A stretch of 64,000 nucleotides of DNA from Clostridia bacterium (GCA_017541375.1 JAFXZE010000002.1:1-64000), one strand, 5' to 3'; positions 53,215 to 62,577 are shown, counted from the first letter of the stretch. The notes: generated by a model from the sequence alone, not told the origin. Numbers and translations are program-made.

Positions 53215-54420
53215 TTATACATTTCGTACACTTTCGGTATAAGTATCGTTTTCGACTAAAAAGTTGGATTCTCCATGCATAAATGCATTTCGATCTAGTG
53301 CTATGTGAGTGTTGCACATTTTGTTTACATTAGATAGTAATTCTTTGAGTAAAGTGTCACGCTCATCATCGTTGTATGCCACAAATAGGGTAATTGAGCC
53401 CATATCAAATACCCCACTTCCGGCTAAGAGATGTTTGATTTGTTGAGAAATCTGATTATAAACATTTTCCGCTGATTGTAAGTGATTGCGTGTAGAATGA
53501 ATATATGTATTTTTAAACAAAGTATTTAAATCATCTATTATAAATATCACATTATGTCCAAGAGCGCTGAGGCGTTTTACTCGTTCACAAAGGATATGAA
53601 AGTAAAATGCAACACTTTGTTCATCCACATCAAATGACGAAAAAAAGTATTCAGCATTTTCTAGCGTTATGCGTTCCTCAGGTTTTTTGGCAATTGAGAA
53701 GTAAATTACTGTTGCTTGTTTGTCAAAATTTTTGGCAAAACTATTGCATAGATAAGTTTGTCCAGAAAAGCTTAGTCCGTGGATGCAAATACGATTCCCT
53801 AGTTTTATGGGGCACATTTTAGGCACAAATTCTAGTTGGGGTAGTATATAGTTTAAAGTGGCATTTTTAGTAGAATTGTTTAATGGTGGAATTATATCTA
53901 AGATTTCGTTTACAACACAAGGTGTTTGTAAAAAGTCTATTTTACATGTTATGTAATCACCACTATGTAGCTGATAAAATAACGGTAAATCAGGGTTTAT
54001 AAGTGCATATTTTACATCAGACCAGTTTTTGTTATTGGGGAAAAAATATAAGTTACTATCAAAACTATATACATAGCCATTCCATACAGTGGATTTGAGT
54101 GTTTGATATTGAGTAGCCTCGGAGCTTTGGGCAAAATTTTTGTTTGCATAAATAGATGGGAAGAGTTGCTCAAATGTATTTTCAAAGCCTATGAGACGGT
54201 TCCACTTATTGTCCGGAATTAACTCTTTTTTGCGAGGTCTGCCAGATTTTTTCTTGGTATATGGTTGGGTGTTCCCAAGCGTAATTTTTATAATTTCTTC
54301 CTTTAATTGCGCAGTAGTCATAGTAGTCGGATTTTTTACTCCAATCTTAAAACCAACTTCGCGGAGTTGGTATACATTCAATGAATCTAATTTTGATATA
54401 TCCACTTCATATTTTTGCAT
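53215..54420 (-). CDS. Rho-like protein lacking ATPase residues (pseudo-Rho)
   Basis: Rho is the hexameric RNA helicase of factor-dependent termination. This 401-residue protein follows the Rho plan: SAP-like N-domain (LNVYQLREVGFKIGV, 14-28), an RNA-binding-like region with GYVYSFDSNLYFF (115-127), and an ATPase core whose segments KKPEERITLE, FSSFDVDEQSVAFYFHILCE, VKRLSALGHNVIFIIDDLNT and GSITLFVAYND align in order with Rho. Walker A reads GLSFSGQT (215-222), so Lys is Gln221. The catalytic DERPEE stretch reads AKKPEE, and the arginine finger region after ALDR (374-377) is divergent. It has its own promoter and AAAGGA before ATG. It is unlikely to hydrolyse ATP. Confidence 0.8.
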   Translation of the reverse strand: MQKYEVDISKLDSLNVYQLREVGFKIGVKNPTTMTTAQLKEEIIKITLGNTQPYTKKKSGRPRKKELIPDNKWNRLIGFENTFEQLFPSIYANKNFAQSSEATQYQTLKSTVWNGYVYSFDSNLYFFPNNKNWSDVKYALINPDLPLFYQLHSGDYITCKIDFLQTPCVVNEILDIIPPLNNSTKNATLNYILPQLEFVPKMCPIKLGNRICIHGLSFSGQTYLCNSFAKNFDKQATVIYFSIAKKPEERITLENAEYFFSSFDVDEQSVAFYFHILCERVKRLSALGHNVIFIIDDLNTLFKNTYIHSTRNHLQSAENVYNQISQQIKHLLAGSGVFDMGSITLFVAYNDDERDTLLKELLSNVNKMCNTHIALDRNAFMHGESNFLVENDTYTESVRNV

Positions 54421-54451
54421 TTATTTTTTCCTTTTAGGTAATTCGGAGTTA

Positions 54452-54480
54452 ATTATATCATATTTAATTCAAAAAGTAAA
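54452..54480 (-). promoter_or_regulatory. Promoter of the Rho-like gene
   Basis: On the minus strand TTTACT (54480-54475), 17 bp, TATAAT (54457-54452), with extended -10 TG. Confidence 0.75.
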
Positions 54481-54498
54481 TTACTTTATTTTACGCAA

Positions 54499-55575
54499 TC
54501 ATATTCTTAGGTAGGGCGTGCCACATTTTTGTTCTTTTATCGGTGTATACACTTTCTTTTGCCCAAAATCTACACAATAGGAATATTTTAAAAAATCGTG
54601 CGCAGAAAACTGGATAGGGTTACGTGTTTGTGAAGAGGTATGATAAAAACTTTTTTCCATTTCACTTGCGCTATATGTTTTGATTTGGTCGAGTAGGTGA
54701 TGTGCTTTGGTAAATTTTATCACTTCCACTACTTTGCAATTTGTCTCTGCTAGATATATTGTGGGGGATATGTTAAAAGAATTTAAAAAAGCAGTGAGAC
54801 ACTTATCGAAGTCGGCTCCACAAAGTTCTTCTAAGTAAAATGGTTCAGAATATTCTCGTAAATCACGAGCCTCTGTGGGTACATCTTCATCATTTAGTTT
54901 GGGACGATGAAAGTGAGGGAAAGGTACTTTGTGTACGCTAGATATATTGGGGCACACAGGGGCACCTTCGATGGCGGATTTACACTTTTTTTCTTTTTTG
55001 CAGTGGGTTTTTTGTGATATGTCATTATCAAGACGCCCCAAAAAGTAAAATCCATCTTCATATCCTCCCGCCACCGCATAAAGTGAAAAAGAAAAATGAC
55101 TTTCTTCCGTGAGATCTCTAGATATTCCTAGCCGGTATAACACAGGGAGCGTCGCTTCTTCGCTTTCATATAGTGTGGGGGCAACCATATAGTAAAATGT
55201 TTTGCTAAATACTTTTTGGCCGTCGCGCTTTGTGTCTTTTATATAGTTGAAGTGATATACATCAAACACAAATTTGGGGGCATCCATCATAGTCATATAT
55301 TGGGGTTTTGTGCAATAAATGTTGTATTTTTGCATTTTTGCGCGTTCTTCTATAGGGAGATTAGATATCATTAGATTTTCTTTTTGGACTATTCCATCTA
55401 TTCTAAAGGCTTGCTCGTGATTTGTATAATTTAGCGCTTTATTTGGACTGAATATTTGATAAACTCTTTCTCTAGGAAATTCTGATTGTCGATAAATTAC
55501 TGCTTGCTTAAAGCTGAGTTTTGTGGGGGAATATTTTGCTTTGTTGTTTATATGCTGGGAATAAACTTCATCCAT
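54499..55575 (-). CDS. Hypothetical protein upstream of the Rho-like gene (358 aa)
   Basis: I do not recognise this protein. ATG 55575 is chosen because GGAGG precedes it by six bases; an upstream in-frame TTG overlaps that site. The sequence is rich in Tyr, Phe, His and Lys. A Cys/His-rich stretch, THCKKEKKCKSAIEGAPVC followed by HxxPFPHFHRP (about 187-220), could bind a metal. No signal peptide or membrane segment is seen. It has its own promoter and no clear terminator, so readthrough into the Rho-like gene is possible and the two may be functionally linked. Confidence 0.7.
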   Translation of the reverse strand: MDEVYSQHINNKAKYSPTKLSFKQAVIYRQSEFPRERVYQIFSPNKALNYTNHEQAFRIDGIVQKENLMISNLPIEERAKMQKYNIYCTKPQYMTMMDAPKFVFDVYHFNYIKDTKRDGQKVFSKTFYYMVAPTLYESEEATLPVLYRLGISRDLTEESHFSFSLYAVAGGYEDGFYFLGRLDNDISQKTHCKKEKKCKSAIEGAPVCPNISSVHKVPFPHFHRPKLNDEDVPTEARDLREYSEPFYLEELCGADFDKCLTAFLNSFNISPTIYLAETNCKVVEVIKFTKAHHLLDQIKTYSASEMEKSFYHTSSQTRNPIQFSAHDFLKYSYCVDFGQKKVYTPIKEQKCGTPYLRI

Positions 55576-55606
55576 TCTAGCCTCCAAATTAGCACTGTTT
55601 TTTTTG

Positions 55607-55634
55607 AGTATAACATGTTTTTTAGTTTTGTCAA
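55607..55634 (-). promoter_or_regulatory. Promoter of the 54499 gene
   Basis: On the minus strand TTGACA (55634-55629), 16 bp, TATACT (55612-55607). Confidence 0.7.
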
Positions 55635-55771
55635 GAATATTAATAGCACTATTTTTACATTTTTCGCTATAAATAGTGAAATAGTGATAGTATAAATGAA
55701 AATTTAGCTCTCAAACTAAGTATGTAATAAGTCAAATTTGGCTAAATGTTTTTTAAAAATTATGTTTTAAT

Positions 55772-55801
55772 TTGTTGACAAAACTCTTATTATGTTATAA
55801 A
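55772..55801 (+). promoter_or_regulatory. Promoter of the surface protein gene
   Basis: TATAAA (55796-55801) with TTGTTG 18 bp upstream (55772-55777); an overlapping TTGACA (55775-55780) would leave 15 bp. Confidence 0.6.
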
Positions 55802-55845
55802 CTCATACTGTTACTAATTTACAAAGAACACAAGGAGACTTTTAA

Positions 55846-58800
55846 ATGAAAACAAAATTATTCAGCAAGAAAAAAGTTGTGTCGTGGGCTCTAGCAGTAG
55901 CAACGCCTCTAACTTTTGTTGCTCCTGCTCTTATGAGTAAAACTTTTCATGCTGGTGTAGTTGACGCTAGCACTCAAAATGTCGTAACGGATGTAAAGGC
56001 GCCTACTCAAGGATCTACACTAAGCTTTACTGGTTACAAAGCAAAATACACTACAGCGGAGGCTGTAGAGGTTAGCTCTAAAAAGGGATATAAATTACCT
56101 AAGTCAGAGCAAAATATCACTCCAATTGTAAAAAAATCTAATGGTACTATATTAAGTGATGCTGTGTTTACTTCTGGTGGGGAGAGTTATCTCGATGCTA
56201 GTATAGTGTCAGCTGGTAGCTATGTCGTTACTTATTCTATTACCAATGATAATGGTGTTACCACATCAAAGAGTTTTGACATTACTATTACTGATGCATA
56301 CAGGGCTAATGTAGTCATAGATGCAAATACAAAGTATGTGTTGCCAAGTGTTGCTGTTTTGGGCGAAACAGTAAAAATAGGCATTCCTACTGCTACTTTT
56401 GAGGGCGATGAGATAGGCTCTCTTACTGCAGAAAATATCAAACTTCGTGACGGTAAGGGGAATAACTTAGAGCTCACAAGAGGTAAGAATGGTGAAGAAG
56501 ATGCCGACTATTTTTACTATGAAATCAGTGCTACAGACAAAGAGGCTGTGGGATCATACACAATCAGTTATGAGGGAAGCGTGACAGGTGAAGATGACAC
56601 AGTATATAAACTAATCCCTGTAAAACAAAACTTTACTGTGGCAGAGAAGAGAGATGAAGCAAAACTATCTTATTCAACTGGTAGTATGTCTCTTTCTGGA
56701 TTAAATTTAAAAGTAGGTAAGGAGACTACTCTTCCAAAACCAACTGTAGTAAATCAGGCTGGGGAAACTGTAGATCACACATATACAGAAATTACTATCA
56801 CTAATGTAAATACAAAAGCAAAAGAGGTAGTCACAGACTTTAGTTTTATGCCAAGGGATGCAGGTACTTATACATTTGACTACAAAACTGTTGATTTTGC
56901 TGGTAATGAAGTTTCTATCAGTTTAGGACGAGCACAAGTAAACTATTCGGCTAGTGAAACTATCAAACTTTATGTCACTGATGAATATAGTACAGATGAT
57001 GTGGAAAATATTGATGTAGACGAGCTAGTAGACGAAAAGAGTCGCATTCCTACAAAAATGTTTAAGAGAACTACTACTGATACAATGACAATCAAACTTC
57101 CTGCATTGCTTGCTCTTTCTGATGGAAAATTATCTAGCTACTCAAAGTTAGAGTTATCTAGAACAATCGAAGATTTAAACAATGCAGACTCTGATGCAGT
57201 ACCGATTGAAAGTGAAGAGATAAAAGCAAATGAAGAGGCTACTTACACTATTGACTTTACTAAATGGACCAATAATAGTGGTGAGTATAAGTTTAAAATA
57301 AATTATACAGCTACATTTAAAGATGCTGAGGGTAATATTGTCGATGGGGACAACACTAGTAAGACAGAATCATACACTTTTGTAGTACAAGAAGTGGAAA
57401 GTGTTGTTACTGCTCCTACAGTTACTATTACTCCTCCAGAGTTGCCTTCTAGCGTACGAGTAGGTAATGAAATTAGTTTTGGTTCTCCATCTGTAACTGA
57501 TTCACTTGATGGTGTTACAGTTGATTCAAATCCTACTATCCAAGTTTCATACGCTTTTGGTGATGGAACTGCTCAAGTACTCAACAAAAATTCTAGTGGG
57601 AAATATGTGATTGATACCACAGGGGCTACAAGTGACAACGTAACAATCAAATTTGCTGTGTGGGATGATTATCGTTATCAAAATGGCGAATCTCCAGTAG
57701 AAGAGAGTCGTACTGTTACATTGGAGTCTATATCAAGTGATAGTGCAGCTCCAGAGATAGAGTCTAAAACTACAACTAGACAAGATGGTGTAATAACTCT
57801 AACTGACGTGGTAGCGACTGATAACGAAGGTGAAGTATCTGTTACTGCTTACGTAACCAACAGTAAGGGCGAAGTAGTAGATACTATTTATGAGACATCT
57901 ACTACAACGGCTAAGGCTGAAATTAAAAGCAGAACATATACCCCTGCAAAAGCAGACATATACACAGTAACATATGTGGCAGTAGATGCTAGCAACAACT
58001 TTACTGTTTATGCAGAGAGTTTTGAGGTGGGTATCACTTCAGGTTATAGTGTGTTTGTGGATCAGATTAGCGCTACTGAATATGGTGAAACTATCGATCT
58101 TTTGAGTAAAATTCACCTTTCAGATAGTGCTAGCACATCATCAGCTGCTTCGCTAGAAAAGAGTCATATTTTCTTTGTTGATAAAGATTATAGTGGTGAT
58201 ACTGAAGAAGCGGATTTGAACCAATTTTGTGTAGACAACGACTTGGCTGAAGGAACGTATGTGCTTATCTACGTAAAAGGAAATGGTGCTATCAAAGATG
58301 TAGCTAATGCAACCTATGGTCAACTTGTTGCAAAGCAAGGTGATGTAAGCATTAGAGCATGGGCTATTAAAGCTATAGAAGAGCAGGATGGGGATAATAC
58401 TGTTATTAAATATATCACAAGTGTTGGGTCAAATCCTGTATCATTCACCACTTCCGATAGTAAAGCTCCAGAACTTACTATAGACAACGAGAACTTTGGT
58501 GATTCACACTTTGATTGGAATGACATTTCTAGTAAAGCTGTATTCGATCTTCCATGGTTTGATAGTTTAATTGACGAAGGTGTAGGCGTTGATCCAACTA
58601 CTATGAAAATTACTTGGTCATTTGAAAATTCTTCAAGCACAAATACTATCACATATAAGCAATATGTAGATGCATTGGTGGCTGTTGGCGATTATGTAAC
58701 TAAGAATACCAAATATGAGAAGTGTTCTTCTACAACTGAAGATGCTCTAGAAGTAGTAGAGAGTAATGCTACAGAAGGTCAAATTAACAAAGCTGACGTT

Positions 58801-59544
58801 ACAGGCATTTCTGTAGAAGTTGGTAATTATGTAAAACAGTACTTCACATACTCAAAGGTTGAATCTACTGCTATTGGTGCTATCGAGGTGACTACTGGTA
58901 ACTTTGATGAAATCGCTGCTAATAGAGAAAACAATCCTCTTCACATTACCGTAAACAAACAAGGAAAAATTACTGTAAAATATTCAGTATCTGACAAAGC
59001 AGGTAATACAAAAACCTCTGCTTCATACATCATCCACATTGGTGATACGGTCGCTCCAGTGATTGATACATCTACTCTTGATACTGCTACTACTGCTCCA
59101 ACTATAGCAAAAGATGGCGCAAAGATCACAATAGACTTGTCTAAGATTGGAGTATCAAAAGATGAAATCGACATTACTAATTCGGATGAATTCAGCGTAA
59201 CTGTAAAGAAAGATGGTACAGAAGTAGAGTATACCAAGGCAGAAGGAACAAACATTATCGAGGTGGATGCTTCTAAGGCTGGTGAATATGTATTTACCTT
59301 CCAAGCAATTGATGCTGCTGGAAATAAGTCTGCTACTGCTACAAAAACAGTGGCTGTAGATAGTCCAAAAGCTAAGACAACCAGTTCTACTACTGTTTGG
59401 GGGACAATATTGATTGTGGCTGCTTTGATTGTGTTGGGACTTGCAATATTCTTCTTTGCAAAACCTACAAAGAATAAAGCCAAACCAGCTGCGCCAAAAT
59501 TAGACAAAGACAAATCAAAAGACGACGACAAAAAAGCTGAATAA
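55846..59544 (+). CDS. Large surface protein with Ig-like repeats and C-terminal membrane anchor
   Basis: The 1232-residue protein has a signal peptide (about 1-36, basic KKK then a hydrophobic core), a long Thr/Ser/Asp-rich exterior with several Ig/cadherin-like beta modules (starts such as DSAAPEIE, DSKAPELT and DTVAPVID near 638, 872 and 1067), and one C-terminal membrane helix (about 1184-1205) with a Lys/Asp tail. There is no LPXTG motif. Two related segments, VGDYVTKNTKYEK (about 947) and VGNYVKQYFTYSK (about 992), are a short internal repeat. Length, promoter and AAGGAG suggest an abundant wall or S-layer-like protein. Function is inferred. Confidence 0.82.
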   Translation: MKTKLFSKKKVVSWALAVATPLTFVAPALMSKTFHAGVVDASTQNVVTDVKAPTQGSTLSFTGYKAKYTTAEAVEVSSKKGYKLPKSEQNITPIVKKSNGTILSDAVFTSGGESYLDASIVSAGSYVVTYSITNDNGVTTSKSFDITITDAYRANVVIDANTKYVLPSVAVLGETVKIGIPTATFEGDEIGSLTAENIKLRDGKGNNLELTRGKNGEEDADYFYYEISATDKEAVGSYTISYEGSVTGEDDTVYKLIPVKQNFTVAEKRDEAKLSYSTGSMSLSGLNLKVGKETTLPKPTVVNQAGETVDHTYTEITITNVNTKAKEVVTDFSFMPRDAGTYTFDYKTVDFAGNEVSISLGRAQVNYSASETIKLYVTDEYSTDDVENIDVDELVDEKSRIPTKMFKRTTTDTMTIKLPALLALSDGKLSSYSKLELSRTIEDLNNADSDAVPIESEEIKANEEATYTIDFTKWTNNSGEYKFKINYTATFKDAEGNIVDGDNTSKTESYTFVVQEVESVVTAPTVTITPPELPSSVRVGNEISFGSPSVTDSLDGVTVDSNPTIQVSYAFGDGTAQVLNKNSSGKYVIDTTGATSDNVTIKFAVWDDYRYQNGESPVEESRTVTLESISSDSAAPEIESKTTTRQDGVITLTDVVATDNEGEVSVTAYVTNSKGEVVDTIYETSTTTAKAEIKSRTYTPAKADIYTVTYVAVDASNNFTVYAESFEVGITSGYSVFVDQISATEYGETIDLLSKIHLSDSASTSSAASLEKSHIFFVDKDYSGDTEEADLNQFCVDNDLAEGTYVLIYVKGNGAIKDVANATYGQLVAKQGDVSIRAWAIKAIEEQDGDNTVIKYITSVGSNPVSFTTSDSKAPELTIDNENFGDSHFDWNDISSKAVFDLPWFDSLIDEGVGVDPTTMKITWSFENSSSTNTITYKQYVDALVAVGDYVTKNTKYEKCSSTTEDALEVVESNATEGQINKADVTGISVEVGNYVKQYFTYSKVESTAIGAIEVTTGNFDEIAANRENNPLHITVNKQGKITVKYSVSDKAGNTKTSASYIIHIGDTVAPVIDTSTLDTATTAPTIAKDGAKITIDLSKIGVSKDEIDITNSDEFSVTVKKDGTEVEYTKAEGTNIIEVDASKAGEYVFTFQAIDAAGNKSATATKTVAVDSPKAKTTSSTTVWGTILIVAALIVLGLAIFFFAKPTKNKAKPAAPKLDKDKSKDDDKKAE

Positions 59545-59560
59545 TAAATAATTTTAAAGG

Positions 59561-59589
59561 ACCTTATCAAGTTTTTGATGGGGTTTTTT
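59561..59589 (+). terminator. Terminator after the surface protein gene
   Basis: ACCTTATCAA (59561-59570) pairs with TTGATGGGGT (59575-59584, two G-U pairs), followed by T. Confidence 0.75.
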
Positions 59590-59616
59590 ATTTGGGGAAT
59601 TTATATAAGATTTTGC

Positions 59617-59645
59617 TTGCTTAAAAAATTCTTGTATGGCATAAT
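59617..59645 (+). promoter_or_regulatory. Promoter of the 59677 gene
   Basis: TTGCTT (59617-59622), 17 bp, CATAAT (59640-59645). Confidence 0.6.
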
Positions 59646-59676
59646 TATCTAAAGTTTAACAAAAAGGAGGAAAATT

Positions 59677-60498
59677 ATGCCATCAGGAAGTCATAGAGGA
59701 ATAGGGGGTAGTCATGGAGGAAGCTTCGGCGGAAGTGGTGGTAGTCACGATAGAGGTGGCGGTAGCCACGGTCCTGCTGGTGGAGGTTTTCATAGAGGCC
59801 CCAGAGTGATTATGTTTTTTGGGCATCCACACTATATATCTTCAGCAAAAGGAAGCTGGATCTCTGTCCTTTCGATGTTTGCAATATTAGCTGGTTTTGT
59901 GCTTTTTGTCATGATAGTTTGTAATTTAGCTAATAATGGGCAGATTAGAAAAATTGAGGAAGATTATCAATACTACCAAAATATGATAGAAAGGGCTGAG
60001 ACAAATCCCGATTATAAGAAAGAAGCTACGATAACTGGGCAATTTTGTTTGGATGGCTATCAAAAATGGTACTTGACATATACTATCGAGCAAGATAATG
60101 GGGAATTGTTAGAGGGGGATACTTATTCAATATATACACTAGAAGACTTAAAAAAATACCCTATCGACACCGTTGTTTATGCAGCGGTAGATAGTAAGAC
60201 TGTAAAGAAAACTTCAGATTCCATTTTGATGGATTACAAAAATACTACCCTTTTGGATGATTATTCCTATGTTCTTTCCCAAAAAAGCAGGACTATATAT
60301 ATTGTTGTAATGATTGTTGATGTGTTAGTTTTGGTAGGGATTTTAGTGGCAATAGTCATGTTAATTCAAAAAAGTGCTGCTAGCGAAGAGCAAGAAAAAC
60401 AAAGACAAGAAGAACTATATCGGAAATGTCCTTATTGTGGCGCAAAAGTAAAAAATACAAGGGATAAGTGTCCTAATTGTGGGGCCAATCTTGAATAA
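59677..60498 (+). CDS. Gly/His/Ser-rich membrane protein with C-terminal zinc ribbon
   Basis: The 273-residue protein starts with about 45 residues of Gly, Ser and His repeats (GGSHGGSFGGSGG), then a membrane helix (about 62-84), a middle domain (about 95-195), a second membrane helix (about 208-232) and a C-terminal zinc ribbon (CPYCGAKV...CPNCGA, about 250-270). Both tails are probably on the same side, with the middle domain outside. The role is unknown. The His-rich tail could bind metal. AAAGGAGG precedes the ATG. Confidence 0.72.
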   Translation: MPSGSHRGIGGSHGGSFGGSGGSHDRGGGSHGPAGGGFHRGPRVIMFFGHPHYISSAKGSWISVLSMFAILAGFVLFVMIVCNLANNGQIRKIEEDYQYYQNMIERAETNPDYKKEATITGQFCLDGYQKWYLTYTIEQDNGELLEGDTYSIYTLEDLKKYPIDTVVYAAVDSKTVKKTSDSILMDYKNTTLLDDYSYVLSQKSRTIYIVVMIVDVLVLVGILVAIVMLIQKSAASEEQEKQRQEELYRKCPYCGAKVKNTRDKCPNCGANLE

Positions 60499-60507
60499 TT
60501 ATAAAAG

Positions 60508-60541
60508 AATACACAGTCAAAATGACCATGTGTATTTTTTT
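60508..60541 (+). terminator. Terminator after the 59677 gene
   Basis: AATACACA (60508-60515) pairs with TGTGTATT (60529-60536), with inner TCA/TGA, followed by T. Confidence 0.8.
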
Positions 60542-60576
60542 ATCAAGAGTATGATATAAAAATATTTCAAAAACTC

Positions 60577-60605
60577 TTGCTTTTTGGCTGATTTTATGCT
60601 AAAAT
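60577..60605 (+). promoter_or_regulatory. rpsB-tsf promoter
   Basis: TTGCTT (60577-60582), 17 bp, TAAAAT (60600-60605), within the shared AACTCTTGCTTTTT context. Confidence 0.75.
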
Positions 60606-60614
60606 AGTTCTGTT

Positions 60615-60710
60615 GAAATACACACCATTTGCTATTTTTGGCACCGTTGCTCTAAAGTAGTAGAGTTGAGCCAAGGAGCTATGACGCAGGTGGGAGGTAA
60701 AAACGAATTT
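60615..60710 (+). promoter_or_regulatory. Structured rpsB leader RNA, putative S2 autoregulation
   Basis: About 120 nt separate the -10 box and rpsB. TTGGC (60638-60642) pairs with GCCAA (60670-60674) around an inner CTCTA/TAGAG hairpin, and CACC (60623-60626) can pair with GGTG (60689-60692) ahead of GGGAGG. A structured leader before rpsB is known in several phyla for feedback by S2. Confidence 0.55.
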
Positions 60711-60727
60711 AAGGAGGATTAAACCAA

Positions 60728-61732
60728 GTGGCAATTTCAATAAAACAATTATTAGAGGCAGGTGTGCAATTTGGACACCCTACCAGACAATGGAACCCCA
60801 AGATGGGGAGATACATTTTCTGTGCTAGAAACGATACACACATTATCGATCTAGAGCAAACAGCAGTTTTGGCTGAGCAAGCGTACGAATTTGTTCGTGA
60901 CTTAGCTAGTAAGGGTAAGACTGTGCTATTCGTCGGCACTAAGAAACAGGCTTGTGACGCAATAAAAGAAGAGGCTGAGAGATGTGGTATGTACTATGTC
61001 AATACTCGTTGGCTTGGTGGTACACTTACCAATTTCAAGACAATTCGTAGCAGGGTAGATTATCTAAACAAACTCAATAAAATGGAGCAGACTGGCGAAT
61101 TTGAATTTTTCCCTAAGAAAGAAGTTTTGCAGATGAAAGCGGAACGCGATAAGTTAGAGAAGAATCTTGGTGGTATCAAGGAAATGACTTCTCTTCCAGG
61201 ATTACTTTTTGTTGTAGATCTTAAAAAGGAGCATATTGCTGTAAAAGAGGCACGTGCTTTGGGTATACCAATTGTAGCGCTTGTTGATACAAACTGTGAC
61301 CCAACGCTTGTGGATATGGTTATCCCTGGAAATGATGATGCAATCAGATCGGTTAGATTGATTGCTGAGTCTATTGCCAATGCTGTGATTGAAGCTAAAA
61401 ATGGTGATGTTCCAGAGCAAAAAGCAGAAATTGAGGCTGAGGTAACTGAGAGCTTTAACGAAGATGGTGAAATTGTAAGCAAAAAGGTTTTTAAGAAGAA
61501 AGAAGAAAAGGTTGCTGAAAAGGCTGAAGTGAAAAAACCTGCTAAAAAAGCAGAGGATAAGCCCGCAAAGGAAGCTAAAGTAGCAAAAGAAGAAAAACCA
61601 GTTAAAGAAAAAGTAGCTAAAGAAGCAAAAGCGGAAAAGCCTGCTAAAGAGAAAGTTGCCAAAGAAGAAAAGCCAGCTAAAGCTGAGAAAACAGCAGAGG
61701 CAGAAAAATCTAAAGAAAAAGAAGAAAAATAA
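60728..61732 (+). CDS. rpsB: 30S ribosomal protein S2 with long Lys/Glu/Ala/Pro tail
   Basis: The S2 core is clear: [20 protein letters not shown] (3-22), [14 protein letters not shown] (about 95-108) and [25 protein letters not shown] (in parts about 184-208). S2 is usually about 230-260 residues; this one is 334. The last ~80 residues are almost only Lys, Glu, Ala, Pro, Val and Asp, built from units such as [11 protein letters not shown], and resemble a histone-H1-like disordered tail. The start is GTG after AAGGAGG. tsf follows at 15 nt. Confidence 0.95.
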   Translation: MAISIKQLLEAGVQFGHPTRQWNPKMGRYIFCARNDTHIIDLEQTAVLAEQAYEFVRDLASKGKTVLFVGTKKQACDAIKEEAERCGMYYVNTRWLGGTLTNFKTIRSRVDYLNKLNKMEQTGEFEFFPKKEVLQMKAERDKLEKNLGGIKEMTSLPGLLFVVDLKKEHIAVKEARALGIPIVALVDTNCDPTLVDMVIPGNDDAIRSVRLIAESIANAVIEAKNGDVPEQKAEIEAEVTESFNEDGEIVSKKVFKKKEEKVAEKAEVKKPAKKAEDKPAKEAKVAKEEKPVKEKVAKEAKAEKPAKEKVAKEEKPAKAEKTAEAEKSKEKEEK

Positions 61733-61747
61733 TTTTAGGAGGGAAGA

Positions 61748-62398
61748 ATGAGTTTAACAGATGATATAAAAGAATTGCGCGCGCGTACACAAGCAGGGAT
61801 GCTAGACTGTAAGAATGCTTTAGAGGCTTGTGGCGGAGACATGGATAAGGCTGCAGATTGGCTAAGAGAAAAGGGAATGGCAGCCGCCGCAAAAAAAGAA
61901 GGCAGAATCGCTGCTGAAGGTACAGTTGAGGCTTATATTCACTTGGGGGGAAAGATTGGAGTATTAGTAGAACTAAACTGTGAAACCGATTTTGTAGCTA
62001 AGAGTGACCCATTTAAGGAATTAGCTCATAATGTGGCTCTTCAAATCGCTGCATCAAACCCTAAATTTGTCTGCATCGAAGAAGTTGATGCGGAAAGTCT
62101 TGAGAATGAGAGAAAGATATATTTGGCTCAAGCACTCAACGAAGGTAAACCTGAACAAGTGGCACAGAAGATTGTTGACGGTCGTATCAACAAATATTAT
62201 AAAGAAGTTTGTCTTCTTGAGCAAGAATACTTCCGTGACACATCTAAGACAATTCGTGATGTAGTGAATGAAGCTATTCTTTCTACTGGAGAAAAAATTA
62301 CAATTCGCAGATTTACTCGTTATGAAATGGGTGAAGGTCTTGAGAAGCGTGTTGATGATTTCGCTGCAGAGGTAGCAAAGCAAGCAAGTGGCGCATAA
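61748..62398 (+). CDS. tsf: Elongation factor Ts
   Basis: EF-Ts recycles EF-Tu-GDP. The 216-residue protein has the UBA-like N-domain ([20 protein letters not shown], about 9-28), then [20 protein letters not shown] (about 77-96) and a single core subdomain. It is the short form seen in Thermus and some Firmicutes, without the second core repeat of the E. coli type (283 aa). It is cotranscribed with rpsB. Confidence 0.95.
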   Translation: MSLTDDIKELRARTQAGMLDCKNALEACGGDMDKAADWLREKGMAAAAKKEGRIAAEGTVEAYIHLGGKIGVLVELNCETDFVAKSDPFKELAHNVALQIAASNPKFVCIEEVDAESLENERKIYLAQALNEGKPEQVAQKIVDGRINKYYKEVCLLEQEYFRDTSKTIRDVVNEAILSTGEKITIRRFTRYEMGEGLEKRVDDFAAEVAKQASGA

Positions 62399-62404
62399 GT
62401 ATAG

Positions 62405-62435
62405 AAAAAGTTCGTTATTAAAACGGACTTTTTTG
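62405..62435 (+). terminator. rpsB-tsf terminator
   Basis: AAAAAGTTCGTT (62405-62416) pairs with AACGGACTTTTTT (62422-62434, one G-U pair). Confidence 0.8.
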
Positions 62436-62548
62436 TTTTGAAAGTATCAAAATTTTGATAAAGAATTTAGTTTTTAGATAAAAAGTGTCAGTTTTTGGCA
62501 TAAAAATGGTGAATTTTATGAAAAAAATGAAAAATTTTGCAAAAATAC

Positions 62549-62577
62549 TTGCAAAATTTTTATTTTTATGGTATAAT
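62549..62577 (+). promoter_or_regulatory. Promoter of the 62629 gene
   Basis: TTGCAA (62549-62554), 17 bp, TATAAT (62572-62577). Confidence 0.8.

Noticed and set aside
58941..59570. Long open frame (209 codons) antisense to the surface protein gene
   Set aside because: It mirrors the repetitive Thr/Ala/Val codon use of the real gene and has no start signals.
61060..61662. Long open frame (200 codons) antisense to rpsB
   Set aside because: It is the complement of the Lys/Glu/Ala-rich tail and has no ribosome-binding site.
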